NCBI GenBank assembly: GCA_041389885.1
Contig: JAWKRB010000009.1
Span: forward strand, 124,001 to 188,000
DNA from: JAWKRB01 sp041389885
GTDB taxonomy: Bacteria > Myxococcota_A > Polyangia > Polyangiales > Ga0077539
Direction: 5' to 3'
Length of the DNA: 64,000 nucleotides
Shown here: positions 36,108 through 45,331 of the stretch, in pieces
Layout: the number at the start of each line of letters is the position of its first letter
Position numbering within the stretch: the first letter of the stretch is position 1
Program-made: the position numbers and the translations under genes
The notes under the pieces: generated by a model
Told to the model about the DNA's origin: nothing
The model's database searches: none
What the model saw: the letters and a program-made list of their open reading frames with translations, nothing else

Positions 36108-37742
36108 ATGAGTCACCTACGGATCGTTCCGCTGGGCGGCTTGGGGGAGATCGGCATGAATTGCCTCGCGCTCGAGTCGCCGGAGGGCATCCTCCTCATC
36201 GACTGCGGCGTGACGTTCCCCCACGAGGAGAACGGGATCGACCTCATCCACCCTGCCTTTGATTACCTCCAGGACCGCTGGGAGGACCTCCTCGGCGTGG
36301 TCGTCACGCACGGGCACGAGGACCACATCGGCGCGATCCCCTACCTCCTGCGGTCGAGGAACGTGCCTGTCTACGCACCGCCCTACGCCCTCGGGCTGAT
36401 GCGGGAGCGCTTCAAGGAATTCTCGGACCTCAAGCCGATCTTGAGGCCCACCCGGCCTCGGCTGCGCTTCGACCTCGGGCCCTTCGCCATCGAGCCGCTG
36501 CGGGTGACCCACTCGATCCCCGACGCCACCGCCCTCGCCATCGAGTGCGCGGCTGGGCAGGTCATTCACACCGGCGATTTCAAGATCGACCGCGACCCCA
36601 CCGACGGCGAGCACATCGACCGCGACCGCTTCGAGCACTACGGCGCGAAGGGCGTCGACCTGCTCCTGAGCGACAGCACCAACGTCGACGTCCCGGGCTG
36701 GAGCGGCGGCGAGCGCGCCGTCGGGAGCTCGCTCACCGCGCTCATCTCGAAGTGCCGCTGGCGCGTCGTCGTCGGGATCTTTCCCTCGAACGTCTACCGC
36801 CTCCGCGCGCTCCTCGAGGCCGCCGTGGCCACCGACCGCAAGGTGGTCTTCCTCGGCCGCAGCGTGCAGACCCACGCGCGCAACGCGTCGGAGCTGGGGC
36901 GCATGGGCTTCCCCTCTGACCTCATCGTGCCCCCCGACCGCGCGCAGAGCGTGCCTCGCGCGCGGCTGCTCGTGGTCGCCTCGGGCACCCAGGGCGAGCG
37001 CCAGAGCGCCCTGGGACGTCTCGCGGCGAACGACCACCCCCGGCTCGGCATCGAGGCGGGCGACTCGGTGATCCTCTCGGCGCGCACGATCCCTGGCAAC
37101 GACCGCGCGGTGTGGTCCATCGTGTGCGACCTCGAGCGTCGGGGCATGGACGTGCACATCCCCGCGCTCTCGCCGGGGCTCCACGTGAGCGGCCACGCGT
37201 ACCGCGAGGAGCAGGCCGAGATGATCGCGTGGACCCAGCCGCGGGGCTTCATCCCCGTGCACGGCACCTACCACCACCTCGCGCGCCACGCGCGCCTCGC
37301 GAAGGAGGCCGGCGTCGAGCAGGTCGAGGTCATCGAGAACGGCGAGACCGTCTTCCTCGACGCGAACGGGCTCTCTCAAGGGGCCCGCGTCGCCACCGGG
37401 CGCGTGCACGTCGAGGGCACCTACGAGGTGCACGACGACGTCATCCGCGAGCGCGCGCTCCTCGGGCACGTCGGCGGCGTGTTCGTCGGCCTCACGGTCG
37501 ACGCGAAGGGCGCGCTGCTGGGCGAGCCCACGATCTCGACCCGCGGCGTGACCGTGGTGGGCGACGAGGAGGCCGCGCGAGAGGCCGCGCGCGCGGGCGT
37601 CGCCGCGGCCGTGAGGGCCCTGTCGGCCGAGAGCGCGATGGACTACGAGGCGATCCGCGACGCCGCCCGCCGCGCCGCGCGCAGGCCCTACCAGCGCGGC
37701 CCGAAGCGCCCGCTGGTCACCGTCTCGATCCTCGAGCGGTAG
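36108..37742 (+). CDS. rnj: Ribonuclease J
   Basis: Metallo-beta-lactamase/beta-CASP nuclease with endonuclease and 5'-3' exonuclease activity in mRNA decay and rRNA maturation. The 544 residues from ATG 36108 match the family (~555). The zinc motif is HGHEDHIGAIPYLL, the next ligand is in VTHSIPDATAL, GDFKID holds the bridging Asp, SDSTNVDVPG is typical, and the beta-CASP part ends in SGHAYREEQ and PVHGTYHHLARHA. The C-terminal domain (residues ~450-544) is short and basic (RRAARRPYQRGPKRP). A promoter with an 18-base spacer lies upstream. Confidence 0.93.
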   Translation: MSHLRIVPLGGLGEIGMNCLALESPEGILLIDCGVTFPHEENGIDLIHPAFDYLQDRWEDLLGVVVTHGHEDHIGAIPYLLRSRNVPVYAPPYALGLMRERFKEFSDLKPILRPTRPRLRFDLGPFAIEPLRVTHSIPDATALAIECAAGQVIHTGDFKIDRDPTDGEHIDRDRFEHYGAKGVDLLLSDSTNVDVPGWSGGERAVGSSLTALISKCRWRVVVGIFPSNVYRLRALLEAAVATDRKVVFLGRSVQTHARNASELGRMGFPSDLIVPPDRAQSVPRARLLVVASGTQGERQSALGRLAANDHPRLGIEAGDSVILSARTIPGNDRAVWSIVCDLERRGMDVHIPALSPGLHVSGHAYREEQAEMIAWTQPRGFIPVHGTYHHLARHARLAKEAGVEQVEVIENGETVFLDANGLSQGARVATGRVHVEGTYEVHDDVIRERALLGHVGGVFVGLTVDAKGALLGEPTISTRGVTVVGDEEAAREAARAGVAAAVRALSAESAMDYEAIRDAARRAARRPYQRGPKRPLVTVSILER

Positions 37743-37744
37743 CG

Positions 37745-37771
37745 CGCGGGGAGAAGAATTCTTGCCCCGCG
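37745..37771. repeat. Imperfect palindrome between rnj and the dCMP deaminase gene
   Basis: CGCGGGG (37745-37751) pairs with CCCCGCG (37765-37771) around the perfect palindrome AAGAATTCTT (37754-37763). The overlapping GCCCCGCGGGGC (37764-37775) is itself palindromic. No T-run follows, so it is either a factor-dependent stop or stability hairpin for rnj mRNA or an operator for the next gene. Confidence 0.45.
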
Positions 37772-37799
37772 GGGCGTCACGTCGCACTCCTCCAGCGCG

Positions 37800-38255
37800 A
37801 TGAGCGAGCAACACCCGCGGGCCTCCTGGGACGAGTACTTCATGAGCATCGCCCGCACGGTCGCGTCGCGCGCGACCTGCGACCGCACGCACGTCGGCGC
37901 CGTCATCGTGCGCGACCGCACCATCCTCGCCACGGGCTACAACGGCTCCATCGGCGGCATGGAGCACTGCGGCGAGGCGGGGCACATGATGGAGAACGGG
38001 CACTGCGTGCGCACCATCCACGCAGAGACCAACGCGGTGATTCAGGCCGCGCGCAACGGCGTGCGCATCGAGGGCGCGGGGATCTACGTCACCGCGTCGC
38101 CGTGCTGGCACTGCTTCAAGCTGGTCGCGAACGCCGGGCTGAAGCGCATCGTGTTCGGAGAATTCTACCGAGACGCGAGGATCTACGAGTTCGCCACCCG
38201 GCTCGGCATCGAGCTGGTCGACATGTCCGCCGCCGCGCCGCGGGAGGACCATTGA
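37800..38255 (+). CDS. dCMP/cytidine deaminase family protein (ComEB-like)
   Basis: A 151-residue zinc deaminase from ATG 37800. The catalytic motifs are HAETNAV (His ligand and Glu) and SPCWHC (two Cys ligands). The additional Cys and His in MEHCGEAGHMMENGHC match the second zinc site of dCMP deaminases, so the product probably deaminates dCMP to dUMP for dTTP synthesis; a competence role as for ComEB is less likely. It lies 57 bases after rnj and 124 bases before top6B on the same strand. Confidence 0.9.
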   Translation: MSEQHPRASWDEYFMSIARTVASRATCDRTHVGAVIVRDRTILATGYNGSIGGMEHCGEAGHMMENGHCVRTIHAETNAVIQAARNGVRIEGAGIYVTASPCWHCFKLVANAGLKRIVFGEFYRDARIYEFATRLGIELVDMSAAAPREDH

Positions 38256-38379
38256 CAGGGTACGTCCACGCCGAGCTGGTCATCCGCGCAGTGGGTGATA
38301 GGAACCTCCCGAACGAAAGGGCGGTGGCGTGTTGGACGGAATCGAAGGGCCCCTCCCTGGGGCGAGGAACGTTGCGACG

Positions 38380-40407
38380 ATGAACGGAGACGAGGAGCAG
38401 CCCAAGGTCACCCGGCGCCGCGCGAGCGCCGAGGCGATGGCCTCGAAGCAGCGCGACATTTCGGTGAGCGAGTTCTTCACCAAGAACCGTCACCTGTTGG
38501 GCTTCGACAACCCCGCCAAGGCCCTGCTCACCACGATCAAGGAGGCCGTCGACAACGCCCTCGACGCCTGCGAAGAGGCCGGGATCCTCCCGACGATCGA
38601 CGTCGCCATCGAGGAGGTGAGCGACGGTCGCTACCGCGTGCGGGTCGAAGACAACGGCCCGGGGATCGTGAAGGAGCAGATCCCCAAGATCTTCGCGAAG
38701 CTGCTCTACGGCTCGAAGTTCCATCGCTTGCGGCAGTCGCGCGGGCAGCAGGGCATCGGCATCAGCGCGGCGGGGATGTACGGCCAGCTCACCACCGGCC
38801 GCCCCGTCGTCGTGGTCTCGAAGACCGGCAAGGGCCTGCCCGCCTGGCGCCTCGAGGTGCGCATCGACGCGCGCACCAACAACCCCGAGGTGCTCAACAA
38901 GGACCACGACCGCACGGTGCCCTGGGAGAAAGACCACGGCACGGCGGTGGAGATCGAGCTCACGGGGCTCTACCGCCAGGGGCGCACCTCGGTCGACGCC
39001 TACCTCGAGCAGACCGTCGTCGCGAACCCCCACCTCGAGCTCTCGTACCGCTCCCCCAACGGCAAATCGGCGCACTGGCCCAGGGTCAGCGAGCAGCTCC
39101 CGCCCGAGGCCCAGGAGATCAAGCCGCACCCCCACGGCGTCGAGCTCGGGATGCTGCTGAAGATCCTCCAGGAGGCCGGCACCCGCGACGTCAGGCACAC
39201 CCTCGTCGAAGAGTTCTCGCGGGTGACCAACCCCGTCGCCGACGCGATCTGTCGGCACGCCAAGGTCGACCCCAAGACCCGCGCCTCGAAGCTCGACGCC
39301 GAGTCCGTCGAGGCGATTCACGCGGTGATGGTGGCCTCGAACGCGAGCCTGCCCCCGGCGAAGCGCCTCGCGGCGAAGCTCGCGAAATCGACGGGCAGCG
39401 TGCGCGACGAGGTGATGGACGAGGGCAGCGGCTTCACCCCGGGCATCGCCGACCGGGTGATTCGCGGCGCCGACATCGACCCGACGATGAAGGCGAAGCT
39501 GCTCACCCCGACGCAGGTCGAGCGCCTCGCGGAGACCCTCGCGGCGACGCAGGTGCGCATCCTGCCGCCGCCCGCGACCTGCGTGGTGCCCATCGGCGAG
39601 GAGCTGATCCTCGAGGGGCTCAAGCGCCGATTCAAGGCCGAGTTCTTCACGGCGCACACCCGCCCCCCGGCGGTGTACCGGGGCAACCCCTTCGTGGTGG
39701 AGGTCGGCGTGGCCTTCGGCGGCGCCCTGGCGAAGGACGAGAGCGCCGAGGTGCTGCGCTTCGCCAACCGGGTGCCGCTGCTCTACCAGCCCCGCGCCTG
39801 CGGCGTCACCGAGGCCGTGCTGCGGGTCGACTGGAAGGCCTACGGCCTGCAGCACCGCAAGGGCGAGCTCCCGGTGGGGCCCGTGGCGGTGATCGTGCAC
39901 CTCGCGAGCGTGTGGGTCCCCTTCACCAGCGAGGCGAAGGAGGCCGTGGCCCACTACGACGAGATCGTGCGCGAGATCCGCTTCGCGCTGATGGAGTGCG
40001 GCCGCAAGCTCGGCACCTTCGTGCGCGCGAAGGAGGGCGAGAAGTGGGAGCAGGAGCGCCGCTCGCTCTTCGTGAAATACATCAAGGAGCTCTCCATCTC
40101 GATCTCGTCGATCACGGGCGTGAGCCGCGAGAAGATCGAAGAGGACTTTCACCGCGCGCTGCCCCGCCACGTGCACCTGCCGGCGCCCAGCGCGCCGCCG
40201 CCCGACGGGGGAGGGGAGGCGCCCCCCGCCGCCGACGCGAGCGCCGAAGACCGCGCGCCCGCCGCGGCGGAGCCCCGCGAAGAAGAGTCTGATCCCGACG
40301 AGGGCCACAGCGCCTTCGCCGAGGTGCGGGGGAACACGGAGCGCGCGGTGAAGGTCGAGAAGAAGCCCAAGAAGCGCCGCGTCAGCGACGCCGGGGCGGA
40401 GGCGTGA
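38380..40407 (+). CDS. top6B: DNA topoisomerase VI subunit B
   Basis: ATPase subunit of type IIB topoisomerase, an archaeal and plant enzyme also found patchily in bacteria; with Top6A it passes one duplex through a double-strand break. From ATG 38380 the protein has 675 residues (TTG 38329 would add 17). The GHKL ATPase motifs are TIKEAVDNALDAC (N box), VEDNGPGI and SRGQQGIGISAAGMYGQLT. The H2TH domain (residues ~240-300) and transducer domain (LNTEA-type strands replaced by PVGPVAVIVHLASVWVPFTSEAKEAV) follow, and the last ~75 residues are an acidic to basic low-complexity tail (PKKRRVS). It overlaps or abuts top6A. Confident family call; GyrB and MutL are excluded by GQQGIGIS and the H2TH. 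Confidence 0.92.
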   Translation: MNGDEEQPKVTRRRASAEAMASKQRDISVSEFFTKNRHLLGFDNPAKALLTTIKEAVDNALDACEEAGILPTIDVAIEEVSDGRYRVRVEDNGPGIVKEQIPKIFAKLLYGSKFHRLRQSRGQQGIGISAAGMYGQLTTGRPVVVVSKTGKGLPAWRLEVRIDARTNNPEVLNKDHDRTVPWEKDHGTAVEIELTGLYRQGRTSVDAYLEQTVVANPHLELSYRSPNGKSAHWPRVSEQLPPEAQEIKPHPHGVELGMLLKILQEAGTRDVRHTLVEEFSRVTNPVADAICRHAKVDPKTRASKLDAESVEAIHAVMVASNASLPPAKRLAAKLAKSTGSVRDEVMDEGSGFTPGIADRVIRGADIDPTMKAKLLTPTQVERLAETLAATQVRILPPPATCVVPIGEELILEGLKRRFKAEFFTAHTRPPAVYRGNPFVVEVGVAFGGALAKDESAEVLRFANRVPLLYQPRACGVTEAVLRVDWKAYGLQHRKGELPVGPVAVIVHLASVWVPFTSEAKEAVAHYDEIVREIRFALMECGRKLGTFVRAKEGEKWEQERRSLFVKYIKELSISISSITGVSREKIEEDFHRALPRHVHLPAPSAPPPDGGGEAPPAADASAEDRAPAAAEPREEESDPDEGHSAFAEVRGNTERAVKVEKKPKKRRVSDAGAEA

Positions 40408-40415
40408 GGCGAGAC

Positions 40416-41511
40416 ATGGACGCGCGCGACAAGAAGACCCTGGAGAAGATCCACAAGCTCGCCGTCGACGCCCACGTCGCGGTGAAGCTCCTGAAGAACC
40501 CCGCGCTGAGCATCCCGGTGCGGGCGCTCTCGAACGTGTCGTTCAACCAGAAGCGGCGGCTCATCGAGCTCGGCGACTCGAAGCAGACGCGGAACTTCTT
40601 TCACTACAAGCAGGCGCGGCTGTTCATGCAGACGTTCCTGATCGCCGAGCGCTGCAAGAAGCTCATCGAGGAGGGTGCGACCACCTCGATCCGTGACATC
40701 TATTACGACGCCAAGCACAGCGTCGCGGGCACCAAGGAGAACACCTTCGAGGAGCAGTCCGAGAGCGACCCGATCATCGAGGACCTCGAGGTCACCATCG
40801 ACGCCCTGCGCGAGGAGCTGCACCTGCGCGCAGAGAACAAGGGCGCCATGGTGGGCCCTATCAGCGTGCGCGACACCGGCGACGAGATCGACCTGCGGCG
40901 CATGGGCTCCGGGGCTGGAGCGTGCCGAGCATCGTCAGAGGAGAACCGCATCCAGTTCCTCCAGCACGAGGCCGACTTCGTGCTCTTCTGTCGAGAAGGG
41001 CGCGGTCTGGTCGCGGCTCAATGAAGACCGCTTCTGGAAGAACCACAAGTGCATCCTCATCCACGGCGGAGGCATGGCCGCGCGGGGCACCCGGCGCATC
41101 CTCCGCAGGTTGAACGAGGAGCTCAAGCTCCCCATCTACGTGCTCACCGACAACGACCCCTGGGGCTTCTACATCTACTCGGTGATCAAGCAGGGGAGCA
41201 TCAACCTCGCCTACGAGTCGACGCGCATGGCCGTGCCCAAGGCGCGCTTCCTCGGGCTCTCGTCCTTCGACGCCGAGGCGTTCAACCTCGGCGCGAACGT
41301 CTCCATGGCGCTCAAGGACGAGGACCGCAACCGCGCCGAGCAGCTCATGAAGTACGAGTGGTTCGCCGACAAGCGCTGGCAGGCCGAGCTGACGCAGATG
41401 AAGAAGACCGAGAAGAAGTACGAGCTCGAGGCCCTCTCCTCGCGCGGGATCCGCTTCATCTCGGAGGAGTACATCCCCCAGAAGATCAAGAACCGGCAGT
41501 GGCTCGACTGA
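40416..41511 (+). CDS. top6A: DNA topoisomerase VI subunit A (frame broken three times, 40911-40990)
   Basis: DNA-cleaving subunit related to Spo11. ATG 40416 has GAGG six bases upstream; a GTG at 40404 overlapping the top6B stop is the alternative. The catalytic Tyr is in SIRDIYYDAKHS, and the toprim acidic residues are in the VEKGAVW strand and TDNDPWGFYIY. The sequence holds three single-base changes within 80 bases: one base missing in GGGG at 40911-40914, one extra A at 40937, one extra T at 40989. Undoing them reads ...SGGWSVPSIVEEN..., then ...DFVLFVEKGAVWSRL..., exactly as expected, and gives about 365 residues. Flanking residues are fully conserved, which favours sequencing or assembly errors over decay. 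Confidence 0.85.
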
Positions 41512-41515
41512 ACGC

Positions 41516-41545
41516 TTGATGCCCGCCGCGCCGCGGAGATAGCTT
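41516..41545 (+). promoter_or_regulatory. Likely promoter of the enoyl-CoA hydratase gene
   Basis: TTGATG (41516-41521), an 18-base spacer and TAGCTT (41540-41545), nine bases before the ATG at 41555, with no Shine-Dalgarno between. Confidence 0.45.
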
Positions 41546-41554
41546 GCGCGGGCC

Positions 41555-42349
<795 letters not shown>

Positions 42350-42442
42350 CCGCCCCGTGGGGGCTCTGGGCGGGTGTTCGCCCTTGCGGTCGACGCGCGC
42401 GTCCGGTAACGCCTCGGCGCTCGACGCAGGAGGCCACGCACG

Positions 42443-43972
42443 ATGTCTGACGCCAAGCTCAAGGAGATCCTCGATCGCATCGCCCGCGGCGGCGCGGAGA
42501 AGTACCACGCGAAGAACGCGCAGAGCGGCAAGCTCTTCGCGCGCGAGCGCATCCAGCTCCTGGTCGACGCCGACAGCTTCATCGAAGACGCCCCCCTGGC
42601 GAACTGCAACGACCCCGACCTCCCCGCCGACGGCGTGGTCACCGGCACCGGCACCGTCGACGGGCGCGTGGTGGCGATCATGGCCAACGACTCCACCGTC
42701 AAGGCGGGGTCGTGGGGGTGGCGCACGGTCGAGAAGATCCTGCGGCTGCAGGAGATCGCCGCGAAGCTCCAGTGCCCGCTGTTCTACCTCGTCGACTCCG
42801 CGGGGGCGCGCATCACCGATCAGGTGCTGATGTTCCCCGGCCGCCGCGGCGCCGGGAGGATCTTCTACAACCAGGTCCAGCTCTCGGGGCAGGTCCCGCA
42901 GATCTGCCTGCTCTTCGGGCCGAGCGCCGCGGGCGGCGCGTACATCCCGGCCTTCTGCGACGTCGTCGTGATGGTCGAGGGCAACGCGGCGATGTACCTC
43001 GGCTCGCCGCGCATGGCCGAGATGGTCATCGGCGAGAAGGTCACCCTCGAAGAGATGGGCGGCGCCAAGATGCACTGCTCGGTCTCGGGCTGCGGCGACG
43101 TGCTGGTGAAGACCGAGGCCGAGGCGATCGCCTGGTCGAAGCGGTATCTGCAGTACATGCCGCAGAGCTGGCGCGACCGACCGGCGAGGCGCGAGGCGGC
43201 GGCGCCCGACTCGTCGGGCAAGACCCTCGAGCAGATCGTGCCGGTCGACGAGAACAAGCCCTTCAACATGTTCCACCTGCTGCGCGAGCTGGTCGACGCG
43301 GGCAGCCTCGTCGAGGTGAAGGCGCTCTTCGCGAAGGAGCTGATCACCGCCTTCGCCCGCATCAACGGTCAGCCGGTCGGCATCGTCGCGAACCAGCCCT
43401 GGTACAAGGGCGGCGTGCTCTTCGTCGACAGCGCCGACAAGGCCGCGCGCTTCATCTGGCTCTGCGACGCGTTCAACGTCCCGCTGCTCTACCTCGCCGA
43501 CGTGCCGGGCTTCATGATCGGCACCAAGGTCGAGCAGCAGGGGATCATCCGCGCCGGCGCGAAGATGATCGCCGCCATGAGCGAGGCCCGCGTGCCGAAG
43601 CTCTCGGTGATCGTTCGAAAGGCTTACGGCGCAGGGCTCTACGCGATGTGCGGGCCGGCCTTCGAGCCCGACGCGACGCTCGCGCTGCCCACCGCGTCGA
43701 TCGCCGTCATGGGCCCCAGCGCGGCGGTGAACGCGGTGTACTACAACAAGATCCAGGAGGTGCCCGAGGGCGCCGAGCGCGACGCCTACGTGCAGCGCCT
43801 GCGCGACGAGTACCGGGAGGACATCGACATCTACAAGCTCGCGGGCGAGCTGATCATCGACGCGGTGGTGCCCTTCGCCTCGCTCCGCGACGAGCTCACC
43901 CGGCGCTTCGCGCGCAACATGTCGACGCACACGCCGCGGCCCGAGAAGCACCACATGGTGCTGCCGGTATGA
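42443..43972 (+). CDS. Acyl-CoA carboxylase, carboxyltransferase subunit
   Basis: A 509-residue biotin-dependent carboxyltransferase from ATG 42443, with AGGAGG nine bases upstream. Both crotonase-like halves are present: the acyl-CoA side (LFYLVDSAGARITDQV, FGPSAAGGAYIPAFCD) and the carboxybiotin side (IVANQPWYKGGVLFVDSADK, YLADVPGFMIGTKVEQQGI, RKAYGAGLYAM). The substrate could be propionyl-, acetyl- or methylcrotonyl-CoA; the usual acyl-CoA specificity residue cannot be read with certainty. No biotin carboxylase gene is adjacent, so the alpha subunit must be encoded elsewhere. Confidence 0.9.
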   Translation: MSDAKLKEILDRIARGGAEKYHAKNAQSGKLFARERIQLLVDADSFIEDAPLANCNDPDLPADGVVTGTGTVDGRVVAIMANDSTVKAGSWGWRTVEKILRLQEIAAKLQCPLFYLVDSAGARITDQVLMFPGRRGAGRIFYNQVQLSGQVPQICLLFGPSAAGGAYIPAFCDVVVMVEGNAAMYLGSPRMAEMVIGEKVTLEEMGGAKMHCSVSGCGDVLVKTEAEAIAWSKRYLQYMPQSWRDRPARREAAAPDSSGKTLEQIVPVDENKPFNMFHLLRELVDAGSLVEVKALFAKELITAFARINGQPVGIVANQPWYKGGVLFVDSADKAARFIWLCDAFNVPLLYLADVPGFMIGTKVEQQGIIRAGAKMIAAMSEARVPKLSVIVRKAYGAGLYAMCGPAFEPDATLALPTASIAVMGPSAAVNAVYYNKIQEVPEGAERDAYVQRLRDEYREDIDIYKLAGELIIDAVVPFASLRDELTRRFARNMSTHTPRPEKHHMVLPV

Positions 43973-43973
43973 C

Positions 43974-44516
43974 GTGAGCGAGAAGCAGGCCGTCAGGCGC
44001 GCGCCTCCGCGCTGGGGCGTCGCCGCGGGGGTGGTCGCCGCGCTCGCGGGCGTGGGCGTGGTGGTGGCGTCGCAGACGCAGGGGCCCGACCCGGGGACCC
44101 GCGATCCGCTGGAGCTCAGCGACGAGCACGAGCTGCGCACCAACGTCCTGGCCGTCTCGGCGGTCATCCGCGGCGCCGACGACGCCGCCGAAGAGCGCGC
44201 GCTGCGGGCCCTCGAGGCGCTGCGGCCGCAGAGCCCCGGCGCCGCCGACCTCCACGACTCCTGCGTGAGCACCTACCGGGGCAAGCGGGAGAGCGAGCGG
44301 CTGCTGCGGGAGATGCGGGCGCTGATGCCCGCCGACGGGGGCGCCCCCAGCGCCGACGTGGTGCGCCGCGTGCGGGCGATGCTCGACCAGAGCCGGGAGC
44401 AGGTGCAGCTCGCGCGGGAGTCTCACGCGCGCTGCACGACCCTCTACGAGTCCGCCGCGCGGCGGCTGCACCTGGCGCCGGCGCGTCGAGAGCGGGTCAG
44501 TCCACCCGGAGCTTGA
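43974..44516 (+). CDS. Single-pass membrane protein, function unknown
   Basis: A 180-residue protein from GTG 43974, one base after the carboxyltransferase stop. A basic start (EKQAVRRAPPR) is followed by one membrane helix (WGVAAGVVAALAGVGVVVA), then a predicted helical extracytoplasmic domain with two Cys (LHDSCVST, SHARCTTL) and many Arg/Glu (YRGKRESERLLREMRAL). No known domain is recognised. The end overlaps the convergent yhhQ gene by 20 bases. Confidence 0.6.
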   Translation: MSEKQAVRRAPPRWGVAAGVVAALAGVGVVVASQTQGPDPGTRDPLELSDEHELRTNVLAVSAVIRGADDAAEERALRALEALRPQSPGAADLHDSCVSTYRGKRESERLLREMRALMPADGGAPSADVVRRVRAMLDQSREQVQLARESHARCTTLYESAARRLHLAPARRERVSPPGA

Positions 44517-45204
44517 GCGGGTTGAAGTCGGTCTCTCGGTCGAACACGTCCTCGCGCTCGGTGCGCTTGAGAAAGTTCACCACCAGGTAGGTCACGGGGG
44601 TGAACAGCGTCTCGATGGCGACCTTGAGCAGGTAGTTGTTCCACCCCACCTGCAGCACCAGCGACCAGGACCAGGCGCCGAGGAAGGCCAGCGGGTAGAA
44701 CACGATACTGTCCACGGCCTGGCCCACCAGCGTCGATCCGATCGTGCGCATCCAGAGGTGCTTGCCGTTGGTGATGACCTTCATCCGCGCCATCACGAAG
44801 CTGTTGGCGAACTCGCCCACGACGTAGGCCGTGAGCGACGAGGCCACCACGCGGGGGAGCTGGCCGAGCACGGAGTGAAACGCGGCCTGCCCGTCCCACG
44901 ACGGGTCGGGGGTCATGCGGTCGCTCACCGCGAAGAGCGCGGCGGTGAGGGCCGCGCACGCGAAGCCGATCCAGATGACCCGGCGCGAGCGCGCGTAGCC
45001 GTAGACCTCGGTGAGCACGTCCCCGAAGATGTAGGAGATGGGAAAGACCAGGATCCCGCACCCGATGACGTAGCCGCCCACCAGCGCGCGCTTCTGCGCC
45101 ACGAGGTTGCTCGCGATCAGCGAGGTCACGAAGATGCCGACGATGAGGTCGAAGTAGCGGTACCTGGGGGGGACCGAGTGCGTGTGCGGAACGGACGGCT
45201 CCAT
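44497..45204 (-). CDS. yhhQ: Queuosine precursor transporter, YhhQ family
   Basis: A 235-residue integral membrane protein from ATG 45204 with about six helices. Family motifs include FVTSLIASNLVAQK, FPISYIFGDVLTEVYGYARSRR, AYVVGEFANSFVMARMK and IGSTLVGQAVDSIVFYPLAF. YhhQ/QPTR proteins import 7-cyano- or 7-aminomethyl-7-deazaguanine for tRNA queuosine synthesis. A longer frame upstream reads Arg-rich sequence and is not used. The tRNA-modification link fits miaB, mnmA and rlmD in the window, though they are not neighbours. Confidence 0.9.
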   Translation of the reverse strand: MEPSVPHTHSVPPRYRYFDLIVGIFVTSLIASNLVAQKRALVGGYVIGCGILVFPISYIFGDVLTEVYGYARSRRVIWIGFACAALTAALFAVSDRMTPDPSWDGQAAFHSVLGQLPRVVASSLTAYVVGEFANSFVMARMKVITNGKHLWMRTIGSTLVGQAVDSIVFYPLAFLGAWSWSLVLQVGWNNYLLKVAIETLFTPVTYLVVNFLKRTEREDVFDRETDFNPLKLRVD

Positions 45205-45331
45205 GTCGCGCGGGGTTGTACCGCGTTCAGGCGGCGCCGGGTGACCGCCGCGCTCGCGCCGCGGCGCGGCCTCGCGGGCGCGGCGAGGGGGCCTTGACCG
45301 CTCCCGCCGCCCCGTGCGAACGCAGCTCATC

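Noticed and set aside
36117..38252. A 711-codon open frame on the minus strand opposite RNase J
   Set aside because: It reads low-complexity Arg/Ala/Asp/Val sequence with no family and mirrors the G/C third positions of the real gene on the other strand.
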